Shown: positions 11,213 to 20,565 of the stretch, piece by piece
How positions within the stretch are numbered: position 1 is the first letter of the stretch
Layout of the letters: each line of letters starts with the position of its first letter
Origin: Rhynchopus euleeides
Taxonomy: Eukaryota; Euglenozoa; Diplonemea; Diplonemida; Diplonemidae
Assembly: GCA_963210315.1 (NCBI GenBank)
Contig: OY723271.1
Span: 992,001 to 1,056,000, forward strand
Reading direction: 5' to 3'
DNA length: 64,000 nucleotides
Made by a program: the position numbers and the translations under genes
Notes under the pieces: generated by a model
The model's database searches: none
Told to the model about the DNA's origin: nothing
Seen by the model: the letters and a program-made list of their open reading frames with translations, nothing else

Positions 11213-11931
11213 GGTGCACAGCTTCCTGGGGAGCAGAGGTGGGTAGAGTGTTGTGGTGTTGGGGCCAGCAGACAACCCCACCCTGCAGAGTGAGGAGGGA
11301 GCAAAAGAGGCGCAAATGCTGAGCTCTGAGCCGATTCATCGGAGGGGGGCCCTCGCTGCAAAGTGCAGGAAGGTGAGCCCGTCTCGCAATATAGATATAG
11401 GGGGTCTTCGCTACGGGGTGGTCGTCAGTGCGTTTTTTTTGGTGCATTTCCTGTTGAATTCGCTGCAAAACTGACGAAGATCAACGATGAATAACCACCA
11501 GGGAAAAATACCCCCATAGGGTGCAACCCTTTGCGGCACACTTTGACACAAAAGCAAAGGCACCCATCGGATGTTATCCTCGCGATCAAATTGGCAGGGA
11601 GCAGGCCTGTCGCTAACTTTTCGATTTTGGAGATTTGGTGGGTTGACGCTCCTGTTTTGGGGGGGGATCAGGGGGGAAAACACTAGGGGTCAATTTTTCT
11701 CGCGCGCGCTTCGCGCGCGCTCGTGTTGTTGCCAAATTTTCCCATCGGTGGACCACTAGGTGGGCACGGTGTGAGGCGCTGGGTTCCTTCCGTGGTTCCT
11801 CTCCCGCTCGCGCCGTCGGGTGCCGGAGGAAACCAAAAAATGGCTTTCGGGACCATGATTTCGACGCTGCCCCCTGATATGTCACGGCCGTCAAAGCGCA
11901 AGGACTTGGTTACTAGACGGGCACGCGAGAT

Positions 11932-12166
11932 GGGGGGTCTGGGGGGCAGGGCCCCCCAGCCGCCGGAGGCCACGGTAGTGAGCATCTGTTCATTGTGGGC
12001 GTACAGATTCTGTGTGAGTTGGCTGCGTCCTCCTGAGGCTACTGGAGTGGGTGGATTCCCTGACCCGGTGGGAATCGAATGACTTGAGTACGAGACATAC
12101 GCCACAGGGGGGTCTGGGGGGCGGAGCCCCCCAGCCGCCGGAGGCCACGGTAGTGAGCATCTGTTC
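11932..12166. repeat. 60-bp direct duplication with 115-bp spacer
   Basis: The sequence beginning GGGGGGTCTGGGGGGC and ending GTAGTGAGCATCTGTTC occurs at 11932-11991 and again at 12107-12166 with one or two differences. It contains a short GGGGGGC...GCCCCCC inverted repeat. Confidence 0.85.
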
Positions 12167-12187
12167 CTGCAAAACCATACTCTCTTC

Positions 12188-12460
12188 GACGTCGACCCAG
12201 TGAAAGTGGGTTGACGCTTGGTCGACGCTTGGTGAGCGTCGACCCAGTGTAACCGGGCCAACGCTAGGTTAGCGTCGACCCAGTGTAATAAATGGGTTGA
12301 CGCTTGGTCCAGGCTTGAATGGCAACCCAGTTCCACTAGGTCGACGCTCCAAGCCTCGACCAAGCGTCAACCCAGTCCACTGGGTCGACGCTGGGTCGAC
12401 GCTTTTTTATGGGGGGGAAACCCAAAATCACTGGGTCGACGGTCGACGCTTAGCGACATG
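12188..12460. repeat. Cluster of GTCGAC palindromes
   Basis: About nine copies of GTCGAC occur within some 260 bp, most inside a longer motif GCGTCGACCCAGTG or its complement, in both orientations, so the block can fold into several stems. Random sequence would have one GTCGAC per about 4 kb. Possibly the subterminal or foldback part of an undescribed element. Confidence 0.7.
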
Positions 12461-12878
12461 CCTGGGCAGGGAGGGTGTGTGTGGGGGGGGGGGGGGGAAC
12501 CTTAACCCTTACAGCCCGGTGGGGGGGCGACTTAATTCACCAAAATCCAGGATTTTGGCCACCTTCCCCAGTAAGGATTTTTCTACTCCACCAAAGTCAG
12601 AATTTCTTTTTACATGGTATGACAAAGATCTTGCAAGAAATGTTAAGATATCTCGAAATTTCTTAAGACGTCTTAATGTAATGCCGAAAGGGCCATTTCT
12701 TAAAGATTTCTTACTGATTTCTTAAGACGTGTTTCTTAATGCCTAGCATTTTAATGTCCATCATTCTGAAAAAGATCTTAAAACATGGTATGACAAAGGT
12801 CTTAATAAGAAAAGGATCTTTTCACTTCTTTCTTAAGACGTCTTAATGCAGGTGCTGCATTAAATTTCTTAAATTAAT

Positions 12879-12987
12879 GGGGGCCCTCGCTACGAGTCAC
12901 TGTGAGTCACGAGTCGTCAGTTGTCAGCCAAACATGGCTGACTTCTCACTTTTTCTCACTCAGTCACACTTGGTAGCGAGGGCCCCC
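12879..12987 (+). mobile_element. MITE copy 1 (109 bp, GGGGGCCCTCGCTAC termini)
   Basis: Terminal inverted repeat GGGGGCCCTCGCTAC, flanked by the 3-bp duplication AAT (12876-12878, 12988-12990). The interior holds repeated GAGTCAC/GTGACTC motifs and a self-complementary CAGCCAAACATGGCTG. It is inserted in the left terminus of element H. Confidence 0.9.
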
Positions 12988-13489
12988 AATGACCCCCATT
13001 ATTTTTAAGAAATGCAGGATTTCTTAAGATTTCTTACAGGGGGGGGTCAAATAAACGTACTTAGTACTACTATTCGGCGAACGCGCGGGCCTAAATCGAC
13101 CTCGCCAGAAAATTAATAAATAGTTTGCGAGCGAATAGACGTACTAAGTACGTCTATTCAACTTTTCCTAAAAACGCTGTTTGCAGGGGCTCTGCGGGGC
13201 TGTTTGGTCCACCAGGGGCGCGCTGGTCACTGCTGTCGTCCGTCTCTCACTTCTTCTGCCTTCCGGTCGAGTATCCGCTCTGTTCTCGTCCTACCACTCG
13301 CCCCTCATTTGGTTTCGTACCGTTTTGATTTGTATTGCCCCCCCCCCCCCCTGGTTGACATTCTTGTTGAGTTAGTGAAAGCATACACAGTTCATCAGAG
13401 CTGTCAGCTTCACTGTCGGTGGTTGGTTGGTGCGTTGATGCTTAAAAAAAAGATGTGAAAAAGACAAGCCACAACCAGCACGCCCCAAC

Positions 13490-14035
13490 TTACTTCTTCT
13501 TCAAGTTCTTGGGCTTGCTGGGGCAAGTCTGCATGTTGTGCCCAGGCTTCCTACACCCTTTGCAGAGCCTGCGGTGTTTGTTGGGAGTCTGGGTGGTCGG
13601 GGACGCTGCGCGCTTCTTTTCGGAGGACTGGGAGGACTGGGAAGGCTGTGTCTGTGTGAGAGAGTTCACACGAACCGGCTTCGCCCATGCCAAGATGCTT
13701 GACTGTTGGGTTGGCTGAGACACAACTTTCTTTTGGGTGGACTGCTTCTCTGTGCTCTCTTTTGCCTTCCCGTCCAACCCAGGTTCAAGGTCCGCACCAC
13801 CAGCCTCAGGGTATGTTTATGTGCTTGGTGCGAAGGTGAGGTCCGGACAAAGGGAGCTCTTCACGAACCCGTCCTCCTCACCCGACACCTTCAGCACGTA
13901 CCCCATATCCCGCAAGCGCTCGGCTACCAGCGTGCCCTGGCCCGGGCCAGTTGGTTGAAGGAAGGCCGGGGAGCGCATGGCGGTGGCCCATCCTCGAATA
14001 TCTTGAACAGGAGGCATTCCATCAGCAGGAGGCAC
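13490..14035 (-). pseudogene. Remnant transposon protein with C-terminal CCHC zinc knuckle
   Basis: Two minus-strand open segments in different frames. The upstream one (14035-13817) reads MPPADGMPPVQDIRGW and ends at a stop; the downstream one (ending at 13490) reads a Ser/Gln/Lys-rich tail and then LCKGCRKPGHNMQTCPSK, a C-x2-C-x4-H-x4-C zinc knuckle, followed by a basic end. The downstream segment has no ATG. Similar knuckles end some DNA-transposase families, but no catalytic domain is recognisable, so the family is not settled. Likely the decayed 3' part of the gene carried by T1. Confidence 0.4.
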
Positions 14036-14335
14036 ATGAAAGCATCGGACGTCATCATTATGTCGGACACCAGCCGAAGCTATTGGCTCTGTTGGTGGAT
14101 GGTGAAATCTGGGCAGTTGGATTGCGGGTTTGCGGGCGTGTGTTGATCAGTGCTGCACAACAGGAGAGAATGTCAAACAACGTCAGGGAAGGGGGCTGCG
14201 GGGGGTGGGGGGTGGGCTCAGCTGGTCCTCGAAGGCTACATCTATGGTGAGGTGTGTCTGGGGCCATCCGTCCACATCTTCTCGTTGGTGGTAGGGACTG
14301 CGGACGCCGTAGATGAGGAGTCGTTTAATGCGCGC

Positions 14336-14460
14336 CGCTCTTCAGCAGTGATTTTGACGCCTCTGGACCCCAGGAGTTTGCGGGTTTCCGGGTTTGCGGT
14401 CTTCAGCAGTGGTTCTGATGCCTCTGGACCGCAGGAGTTTGCGGGTTCGCTGGTTTCCCG
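14336..14460. repeat. Two-copy direct repeat inside T1
   Basis: A block of about 65 bp containing TTCAGCAGTG, GCCTCTGGACC and CAGGAGTTTGCGGGTT occurs twice in tandem with minor differences. Confidence 0.75.
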
Positions 14461-14841
14461 TCCGTATGTGTCTGAGGGGGGATGCCCCGATTCCCTTCGT
14501 CACGACATATCTTTGAGCGTAGGTCACTTCCCCCCTCTACGGACCCCGTGCACCCTGGTTCCCCTAAGTGGCACCAATAGACCCCGTTGTCCCCATTCCT
14601 TGCCCCAAAGTTTGCAGATTTGTGTGTCTCCAAAAAGAAAATCTCAAAAAAAACGAAAAATTTCCCCAAAAAAAAAGGGTGAAAAGTAAGTACTACTATT
14701 CAACGGCCCAACGTGCCCCAGAGCCCCAAAAAAATAAGTACTACTATTCGGCTAAGTACTACTATTCAACTAAGTACGTTTATTTGACCCCCCCCTGTAA
14801 TGAAATGATGGACATTATTTCCATATCTCCCAGCATTAAAA

Positions 14842-15849
14842 ATGCACGACTCGTCGGGGGCTGCGCACCATCCAACGCGGGTGAAGGAGGAAGTGGCGGA
14901 GGAGCCGGTCGCTCCCGGCCAGGACGTGGAGATGCACCAGGGCGGAGGCTCCCAAACCTCAAACACAGCCCCCTCTGGTGCGCCCTCCGCGACCCACGGC
15001 CACAGCGTGCCCCCGGCGGAGAGTGCCTCCCGGGCTGCCCCAGCCCCCATGCAGGGGCAGGCCCAACATGCAGAGTGCCCGCCGTCGGGGTCGGGGGCCA
15101 CAGAGAACCGCCAGGGCGGAGGCTCCCAAACCTCAAACACAGCCCCCTCTGGTGTGCCCTCTGCGGCTCCGGTCACGGCGGCAGGCGCCCAGCCGTCTGG
15201 CCCCGCTCAGGCCGCGCGGCGCCGCCAGGGCGGAGGCTCCCACACCTTCAACACAGCCCCCTCTGGCACCTCTGGCGGAACAGCCCCCGGTGGGGCTGGC
15301 GGGATCCAGGGGGTTGCTGCGACGATGATGCGCAACGCCGCGCAGGCCCGCCGGGACGGGCAGCGCCGCAGCCGGACGGCCGCGTCCTCGAGACGCCTGG
15401 AGGAGCTGCGTCAGGGTGACGCGGCGGGCCCCATGGAGTTCGACGACGACCCGGCGAACGTGTGGGAGCCCGAGGACGACCTCCAGGCCATCGACGCCTA
15501 CGGGGACGACGAGACGCCCGCGGCGAACATCCCCGCTCTGCAGGAGCTTGCGGCGTCCCGTGTCTGGGCCGAGGGGGTGGTAGCGCGGGCCCGCGGCATG
15601 GCCCCCTGCGTCTCGATGGGAGGAGCCATCCCCCGCACCGTCGAGGCGTGGAGGCACTGCTTCCACCCCAGCTATGGCCTTTGCCCCCTCTCGCCCAGGG
15701 TGGCAGGTGACGTAGCGGCGGAGTGGCTGCAGGCGCGCATCCTGCAAGGGGGCGCGCAGGCCGAGCCCGGGAACCAGACGAGGGAGCCGGGGGTCAGCCT
15801 GCGCGTCTACATGCGCAAGCTGCAGACGGAGGTGGAGCGGGGCGAGTAG
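14842..15849 (+). CDS. Uncharacterised 335-aa protein in element H
   Basis: An open frame from ATG at 14842 to TAG at 15849, the longest intact ORF within element H. I do not recognise it. Residues 1-150 are low-complexity, rich in Ala/Gly/Pro/Ser/Gln, and contain three copies of a 14-residue motif QGGGSxTxNTAPSG spaced 40-60 residues apart. A basic patch (ARRDGQRRSRTAASSRR) near residue 170 is followed by an acidic segment (FDDDPANVWEPEDDLQ). The C-terminal 120 residues look globular, with Trp, Cys and His (AWRHCFHPSYGLCPLSP). Codon use is strongly GC-rich, as in the host genes. It could be an accessory protein of H or captured DNA. Being on the plus strand, it differs from every host gene here. 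Confidence 0.55.
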   Translation: MHDSSGAAHHPTRVKEEVAEEPVAPGQDVEMHQGGGSQTSNTAPSGAPSATHGHSVPPAESASRAAPAPMQGQAQHAECPPSGSGATENRQGGGSQTSNTAPSGVPSAAPVTAAGAQPSGPAQAARRRQGGGSHTFNTAPSGTSGGTAPGGAGGIQGVAATMMRNAAQARRDGQRRSRTAASSRRLEELRQGDAAGPMEFDDDPANVWEPEDDLQAIDAYGDDETPAANIPALQELAASRVWAEGVVARARGMAPCVSMGGAIPRTVEAWRHCFHPSYGLCPLSPRVAGDVAAEWLQARILQGGAQAEPGNQTREPGVSLRVYMRKLQTEVERGE

Positions 15850-16375
15850 GCGGAGCAGCGTCCCCACCCCCACCACCCCCCCCCCCCCGGGACCTTCCCC
15901 CCCCCCCTTTCATAGATGTGTGCAGGTGGCCGTTGTGAATGGTTAGACAGGGGCTGGCCACCCCCTCCCCCGGGCTCTGCACAGCAGGTCTGGGTTAGAA
16001 ACAACATAACCCCCCCCCCCTTCCTCCCCCCTCCCCTCCCCTCCCCTATTGATGTCCCCCCCCCCCCTCCCCCAGCGCTTTGCCGCTCGTGTGAGTACCG
16101 CCCTGACTGGGAGAAAGGGTAGGGCTGGTTGGGTTGGCGGAGTTGGGCGGATGGGCGAAACGGAAAAATCGACGAGGTCGCAGCGTCAGGGCGTTCTGGG
16201 CTGGCTGGTGGTGGTTGGGACAAGACCGACGAGATTAGAAGCGGCACTGGTAGACGGGTTTTGAGGCCCCCCGCCCCCAGGTTCCCCCTGCCCACCTGGA
16301 CGGACCCAAGTGCCTCACACCGGATCTCTCCCCACCCGGTGGTCCACCTGACGGATACCTGAAAAAAAAAATAAT
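15850..16375. other. Poly(C)-rich spacer
   Basis: Long C runs (15880-15910, 16008-16075) and no convincing ORF. It ends in an A10 tract followed by AAT, which is the insertion site of element M. Confidence 0.5.
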
Positions 16376-16413
16376 GGGGGCCCTCGCTACCGAGTGAGAA
16401 AAAGTGAGAAAAA

Positions 16414-17360
16414 ATGAGCGGAAAAACGCCCAAAAAAAGAGTGTGGGGAGTTGGGGGGTCCCTAGCCTGGGGAGCGTATTTGGACCCCGATTCTCGAAAA
16501 AGACGATCTCGGTGTGGCTCAGATCGAAGGGTTGACTCACAACATGGCGATTTGGTGCAAATTTCAGAGAAAATCCCACGTGCTACTGCGAACGACGAGA
16601 CTCGGACGTCCCTGGGGAGGGAACCCCCTGGTCCCACGCATGCAGGTGTGTGGTCCGAAGAGCCAGTGGTACGGCTGGCCGACACCACAAGTGCAGCTCG
16701 TGGCGGTCGGACACAGGAGGCCAGCAGGGGCGCAGTACCGGAGGCACGTGCAGGGGCCCCTTGGTGGGTGGGTCAAGGCAATCAGTCACGGCGCAACGTG
16801 TTCCAGGCGGGCGAGGCTGTCATGGCGTTCGGCACTAACCTTCACCAGGTTTTTGGTTCCCCACACGGCCGCGACACCCTCTTCGTCTAGAGTGGGTCCG
16901 CGACTCGGAGTACAGAGCCGATCCACCCGCACCGATGTCCAACACCGCCGACTCCGGGCCACCCTCCAAATCCGCCCGTAGAGGGGCGCTGGAGGACGGC
17001 CCGGAGGTCATCGACGCGCTACCTTCACCCCCCTCGCGGTCGGCTTCATGGAGAAGCTGGTGAAGGCGATGGCGGGGGTGCGGACACCAAGGCCAATGTG
17101 GGACATCGGTGCAGGAGACGGTTCCCGCTGCACGGGGAGGCGAAGTGTATTAAGGGACAACGTCGGAGGGGCTGATCCCCGAGGCGATGGTGCGCCTGGT
17201 CAGAAGCGAGCTGAGCGGCGTGGTAGGCCCACCCCGCGCTCACGGAGGCACGGAGCAGGAAGGAGGCACGGGGGACGGCTACGACGCGAGTACAGCAGGC
17301 CGCGAAGCAGGATGGTATCCGTCGTCTACGGGAGAAGCTGCGCCGCCTCAACAGGGAGGC
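16414..17360 (+). pseudogene. Degraded coding region in element M
   Basis: An open segment of 158 codons (16414-16890) starting MSGKTPKKRVWGVGGS, followed by short GC-rich open segments in more than one frame up to the nested MITE at 17368. The composition looks coding but no single long frame spans it and no domain is recognisable. Confidence 0.3.
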
Positions 17361-17367
17361 CCACAAC

Positions 17368-17463
17368 GGGGGCCCTCGCCGAGTGATAAAAAGTGAGAAG
17401 TCAGCCATGTTTGGCTGAAAACTGACGACTCGTGACTCACAGTGACTCGGCGCGAGGACCCCC
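17368..17463 (-). mobile_element. MITE copy 2 (96 bp, diverged)
   Basis: Termini GGGGGCCCTCGC / GCGAGGACCCCC, flanked by AAC on both sides (17365-17367, 17464-17466). The interior is in the opposite orientation to copy 1. It is slightly shorter and has diverged ends compared with the 109-bp copies. Confidence 0.85.
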
Positions 17464-17935
17464 AACGTCCCACGACGCACTGTGGTTCCGGGTTGCTATG
17501 GCCCACGCTTACCAGGACAACCGACCGGCAGGGGATGTCCTGTCAATCCCCCCCGGGACATTGGTGTACTTGGTGGATTCCCCCCACGAACGCCTTTAGT
17601 CGAGTGGCTTCGCCACGGTCAGGGAGACTTGGAATAGGGAGGAGCGCGCGCGAGGTTTTTGTTGCTGCTTGGTTGCTGTTGTTTGCTGTGTTGTTTCTCA
17701 TCACTGTTGCTGCATAGTGCAGTTTCCGCCACGTGCGTTGCACGGTTGGACGGGGGCGCGACCACCACCACCCTTCATCAGGAAATCGGGTTGTGTGTGC
17801 GTTGGTGATCGGCCCCTCTCGCAGATCTTGACTAGTCAGGCTGGCCCCCCTCCCCTCTCCGGCCCTCTGGGCAAACTATTGCTTTGTTGTGCTTCTCGCG
17901 TCGCGCGAAGATACTTGCTCCACACTATTCACTAA

Positions 17936-18358
17936 ATCTCCGATTCCCCCCGATTCCCCCCAGCACATTCGTGTACTTGGCGGATTCCCCCCGATTCCCC
18001 CCAGTACATAGTCATACTTGGCGGATTTCCCCCGATTGCCCCCAGCGCATAGTCATGCTTGGCGGATTCCCCCCGATTCCCCCCAGAACATAGTCAGGCT
18101 TGGCGGATTTCCCCCGATTCCCCCCAGTACATTCGTGTACTTGGCGGATTCCCCCCGATTCCCCCCAGTACATTGTCGTACTTGGACGATTCCCCCCGAT
18201 TTCCCCCAGTACATTGTCATACTTGGACGATTCCCCCCGATTCCCCCCAGTACATTGTCGTACTTGGACGATTCCCCCCGATTTCCCCCAGTACATTGTC
18301 ATACTTGGACGATTCCCCCCGATTCCCCCCAGTACATTGTCGTACTTGGACGATTCCC
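17936..18358 (+). repeat. 41-bp minisatellite, C-rich arm, about 10 units
   Basis: Tandem units of 41 bp of the type TACTTGG(C/A)GGATT, CCCCCC, GATT, CCCCCC, AGTACATTGTCG. Because 41 is not a multiple of 3 and the unit lacks stops, all frames read as Pro/Ser/Tyr repeats; these are not genes. The unit is the reverse complement of that in the array at 19265-20380. Confidence 0.95.
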
Positions 18359-18629
18359 CCTACGAACGACTTTAGTCGAGTGGCTTCGCCACGGTAAGGG
18401 AGATTTAGAATAGGGAGGAGCGGCGCGCGCGAGGTTTCTGTTGCTGTTTGCTTGCTGTTTTTGCTGTGTTGTTTCTCATCACTGTTGCTGCATAGTGCAG
18501 TTTCCGCCACGTGCGTTGCACGGTTGGACGGGGGCGCGACCACCACCACCCTTCATCAGGACATCGGGTTGTGTGTGCGTTGGTGCTCGGCCCCTCTCGC
18601 CTTTTAAACACCCGCACACACACACAACA

Positions 18630-19208
18630 ATGACAGAGTGCAAGACTCTGGCCGAGCTGGAGGCGCACCTGGAGGGGGGGAAAGGGCAGTCGTACGACTG
18701 GTCCCCCCCGACCGCGCAGCTCGCGGCGGTGAACGTCGACGTGGTGCAGGCGGGCCTCGTCCGGCAGAAGGTGCCGTACCCCGCCCTCCTCGGCACCCTG
18801 AGGAGCTTGCTCGCGGAGGCTGCGACGAAGAACATCGCGCAGGACCGCATCCTCCCGTCGGCCCTGGACGCGCTCGTCCAGGGGGTCGGCGACTGGTCGG
18901 GGATCGCGCTGGTGAGGCTGCTGGCGACGGTGCAGCTGTGCACGGGGCGGCTGGGGCAGGTGGAGTCGGTGGCGCGCCTCCGCGGGGAGTCCACGGCCCC
19001 GGTGGCCTCCTCCTCGGTGGCCCCCCAGCAGCCGGCGGCGGGTGGGGGCATGGGCGAGGTGATCGCCCTGATGCACCAGCAGCGGCCCCTCTCGCAGATC
19101 TTGACTAGGCAGGCTGTCCCCCCTCCCCTCTCCGGCCCTCTGGGCAAATTATTGCTTTGTTGTGCTTCTCGCGTCGCGCGAAGATACTTGCTCCGCACTA
19201 TTCACTAA
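18630..19208 (+). CDS. Uncharacterised 192-aa protein in element M
   Basis: An open frame from ATG at 18630, preceded by TTTTAAACACCCGCACACAC, an A/C-rich leader of the kind seen before genes here. The first 150 residues look globular and mostly helical (MTECKTLAELEAHLEGG ... LLATVQLCTGRLGQVES) followed by a Ser/Pro/Gly linker. The last 45 residues are encoded by the repeat block downstream of the second 13-bp word. No known domain is recognised. The body of the ORF is exactly the segment missing from the other repeat copy. GC-rich third positions suggest real coding history. Confidence 0.5.
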   Translation: MTECKTLAELEAHLEGGKGQSYDWSPPTAQLAAVNVDVVQAGLVRQKVPYPALLGTLRSLLAEAATKNIAQDRILPSALDALVQGVGDWSGIALVRLLATVQLCTGRLGQVESVARLRGESTAPVASSSVAPQQPAAGGGMGEVIALMHQQRPLSQILTRQAVPPPLSGPLGKLLLCCASRVARRYLLRTIH

Positions 19209-19264
19209 ATCTCCCGATTCCCCCCAGTACACAGTCATACTTGGCGGATTTCCCCCAATTCCCC

Positions 19265-20380
19265 CCAGCACGGGGGAATCCGCTAAGTACGACTATGTAC
19301 TGGGGGGAATCGGGGGGAATCGTCCAAGTATGACAATGTACTGGGGGGAATCGGGGGGAATCGTCCAAGTACGACAATGTACTGGGGGGAATCGGGGGGA
19401 ATCGTCCAAGTATGACAATGTACTGGGGGAAATCGGGGGGAATCGTCCAAGTACGACAATGTACTGGGGGGAATCGGGGGGAATCGTCCAAGTATGACAA
19501 TGTACTGGGGGGAATCGGGGGGAATCGTCCAAGTATAACAATGTACTGGGGGGAATCGGGGGGAATCGTCCAAGTATGACAATGTACTGGGGGGAATCGG
19601 GGGGAATCGTCCAAGTATGACAATGTACTGGGGGGAATCGGGGGGAATCGTCCAAGTACGACAATGTACTGGGGGGAATCGGGGGGAATCGTCCAAGTAT
19701 GACAATGTACTGGGGGAAATCGGGGGGAATCGTCCAAGTACGACAATGTACTGGGGGGAATCGGGGGGAATCGTCCAAGTACGACAATGTACTGGGGGGA
19801 ATCGGGGGGAATCGTCCAAGTATGACAATGTACTGGGGGGAATCGGGGGGAATCGTCCAAGTACGACAATGTACTGGGGGGAATCGGGGGGAATCGTCCA
19901 AGTATGACAATGTACTGGGGGGAATCGGGGGGAATCGTCCAAGTATAACAATGTACTGGGGGGAATCGGGGGGAATCGTCCAAGTATGACAATGTACTGG
20001 GGGGAATCGGGGGGAATCGTCCAAGTACGACACTGTACTGGGGGGAATCGGGGGGAATCGTCCAAGTACGACAATGTACTGGGGGAAATCGGGGGGAATC
20101 GTCCAAGTACGACAATGTACTGGGGGAAATCGGGGGGAATCGTCCAAGTACGACAATGTACTGGGGGGAATCGGGGGGAATCGTCCAAGTACGACAATGT
20201 ACTGGGGGAAATCGGGGGGAATCGTCCAAGTACGACAATGTACTGGGGGGAATCGGGGGGAATCGTCCAAGTACGACAATGTACTGGGGGGAATCGGGGG
20301 GAATCGTCCAAGTACGACAGTGTACTGGGGGGAATCGGGGGGAATCAACCAAGTACACTAATTTGCTGGGGGGAATCGGG
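19265..20380 (-). repeat. 41-bp minisatellite, G-rich arm, about 26 units, inverted relative to the first arm
   Basis: Tandem units of GTACTGGGGGG, AATC, GGGGGG, AATCGTCCAAGTACGACAAT (41 bp) from about 19297 to 20380. Most vary only at two or three positions (C/T in TACGAC or TATGAC, G5/G6 runs). With the array at 17936-18358 and 19213-19264 it makes a long foldback. Each unit has two G5-G6 runs, so G-quadruplexes can form on this strand. The long proline-rich ORFs it generates on both strands are artefacts. Confidence 0.95.
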
Positions 20381-20404
20381 GAGTGCCCCTACAGGAGGTG
20401 GGGA

Positions 20405-20565
20405 CCACTGTGAGTCACTACGAGTCACTACGAGTCACGTGACTGGTAGCGAGGCCGGTCTGGACCTCTGGGTGGAATTTTCTCATATTGTGCCAAGTCC
20501 CCACCCGGAGTTCCAGACCGGCCTCGCTACCAGTCAAGTGACTCGTAGTGACTCGTAGTCAGCCA
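20405..20565. repeat. Foldback near the right end of element M
   Basis: GTGACTGGTAGCGAGGCCGGTCTGGA at 20437-20462 (read in short: TAGCGAGGCCGGTCTGG) is inverted at about 20510-20540, with flanking AGTCACTACGAGTCAC / GTGACTCGTAGTGACT repeats. It carries the same GAGTCAC motifs as the MITEs. Confidence 0.75.

Larger units (their letters stand above)
11213..12777. other. Spacer upstream of PreP with repeats
   Basis: I see no gene. It holds a GC-alternating hairpin near 11698-11722, a 60-bp direct duplication (11932-11991 and 12107-12166), a GTCGAC-rich block (12188-12460), and an AT-richer stretch (12560-12777) with several copies of a TTCTTAAGACGTCTTAATG motif that recurs inside the termini of the neighbouring element H. 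Confidence 0.6.
13037..14797 (-). mobile_element. Tc1/mariner-like transposon T1, 1.76 kb, TA target duplication
   Basis: A perfect terminal inverted repeat of about 29 bp starts CAGGGGGGGGTCAAATAA at 13037 and ends in its complement at 14797. It is flanked by TA on both sides (13035-13036, 14798-14799). A CAG start and TA duplication are typical of the Tc1/mariner/pogo group. The motif AGTACTACTATTC recurs several times next to both ends. Inside is a degraded minus-strand coding region ending in a CCHC zinc knuckle. Confidence 0.75.
17575..19212 (+). repeat. 360-bp block present twice, the second copy split by a 0.5-kb ORF segment
   Basis: Copy 1 (about 17575-17935) and copy 2 (18359-18600 joined to 19083-19212) share sequence from the ACTTTAGTCGAGTGGCTTCG-type start to TTCACTAAATCTCC. 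In copy 2 the 13-bp word CGGCCCCTCTCGC occurs at 18588-18600 and again at 19083-19095, flanking the ORF segment; copy 1 has it once, at 17810-17822. Either copy 1 lost the segment by recombination between the 13-bp words, or copy 2 gained it with a 13-bp target duplication. Confidence 0.8.

Noticed and set aside
11213-11335. An upstream exon for the presequence protease (MNRLRAQHLRLFCSLL) with an intron ending CCCCAG
   Set aside because: Attractive as a mitochondrial presequence, but none of the GT donors gives the phase needed to join the MALRGAS frame; a leader acceptor explains the AG better.
19198-20358. Open frames of 340-386 codons, Pro/Ser/Tyr/Ile-rich, on the minus strand and glycine-rich frames on the plus strand
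   Set aside because: They are the 41-bp minisatellite read through: 41 is not a multiple of 3 and the unit has no stop, so all frames stay open and cycle through the same peptides.
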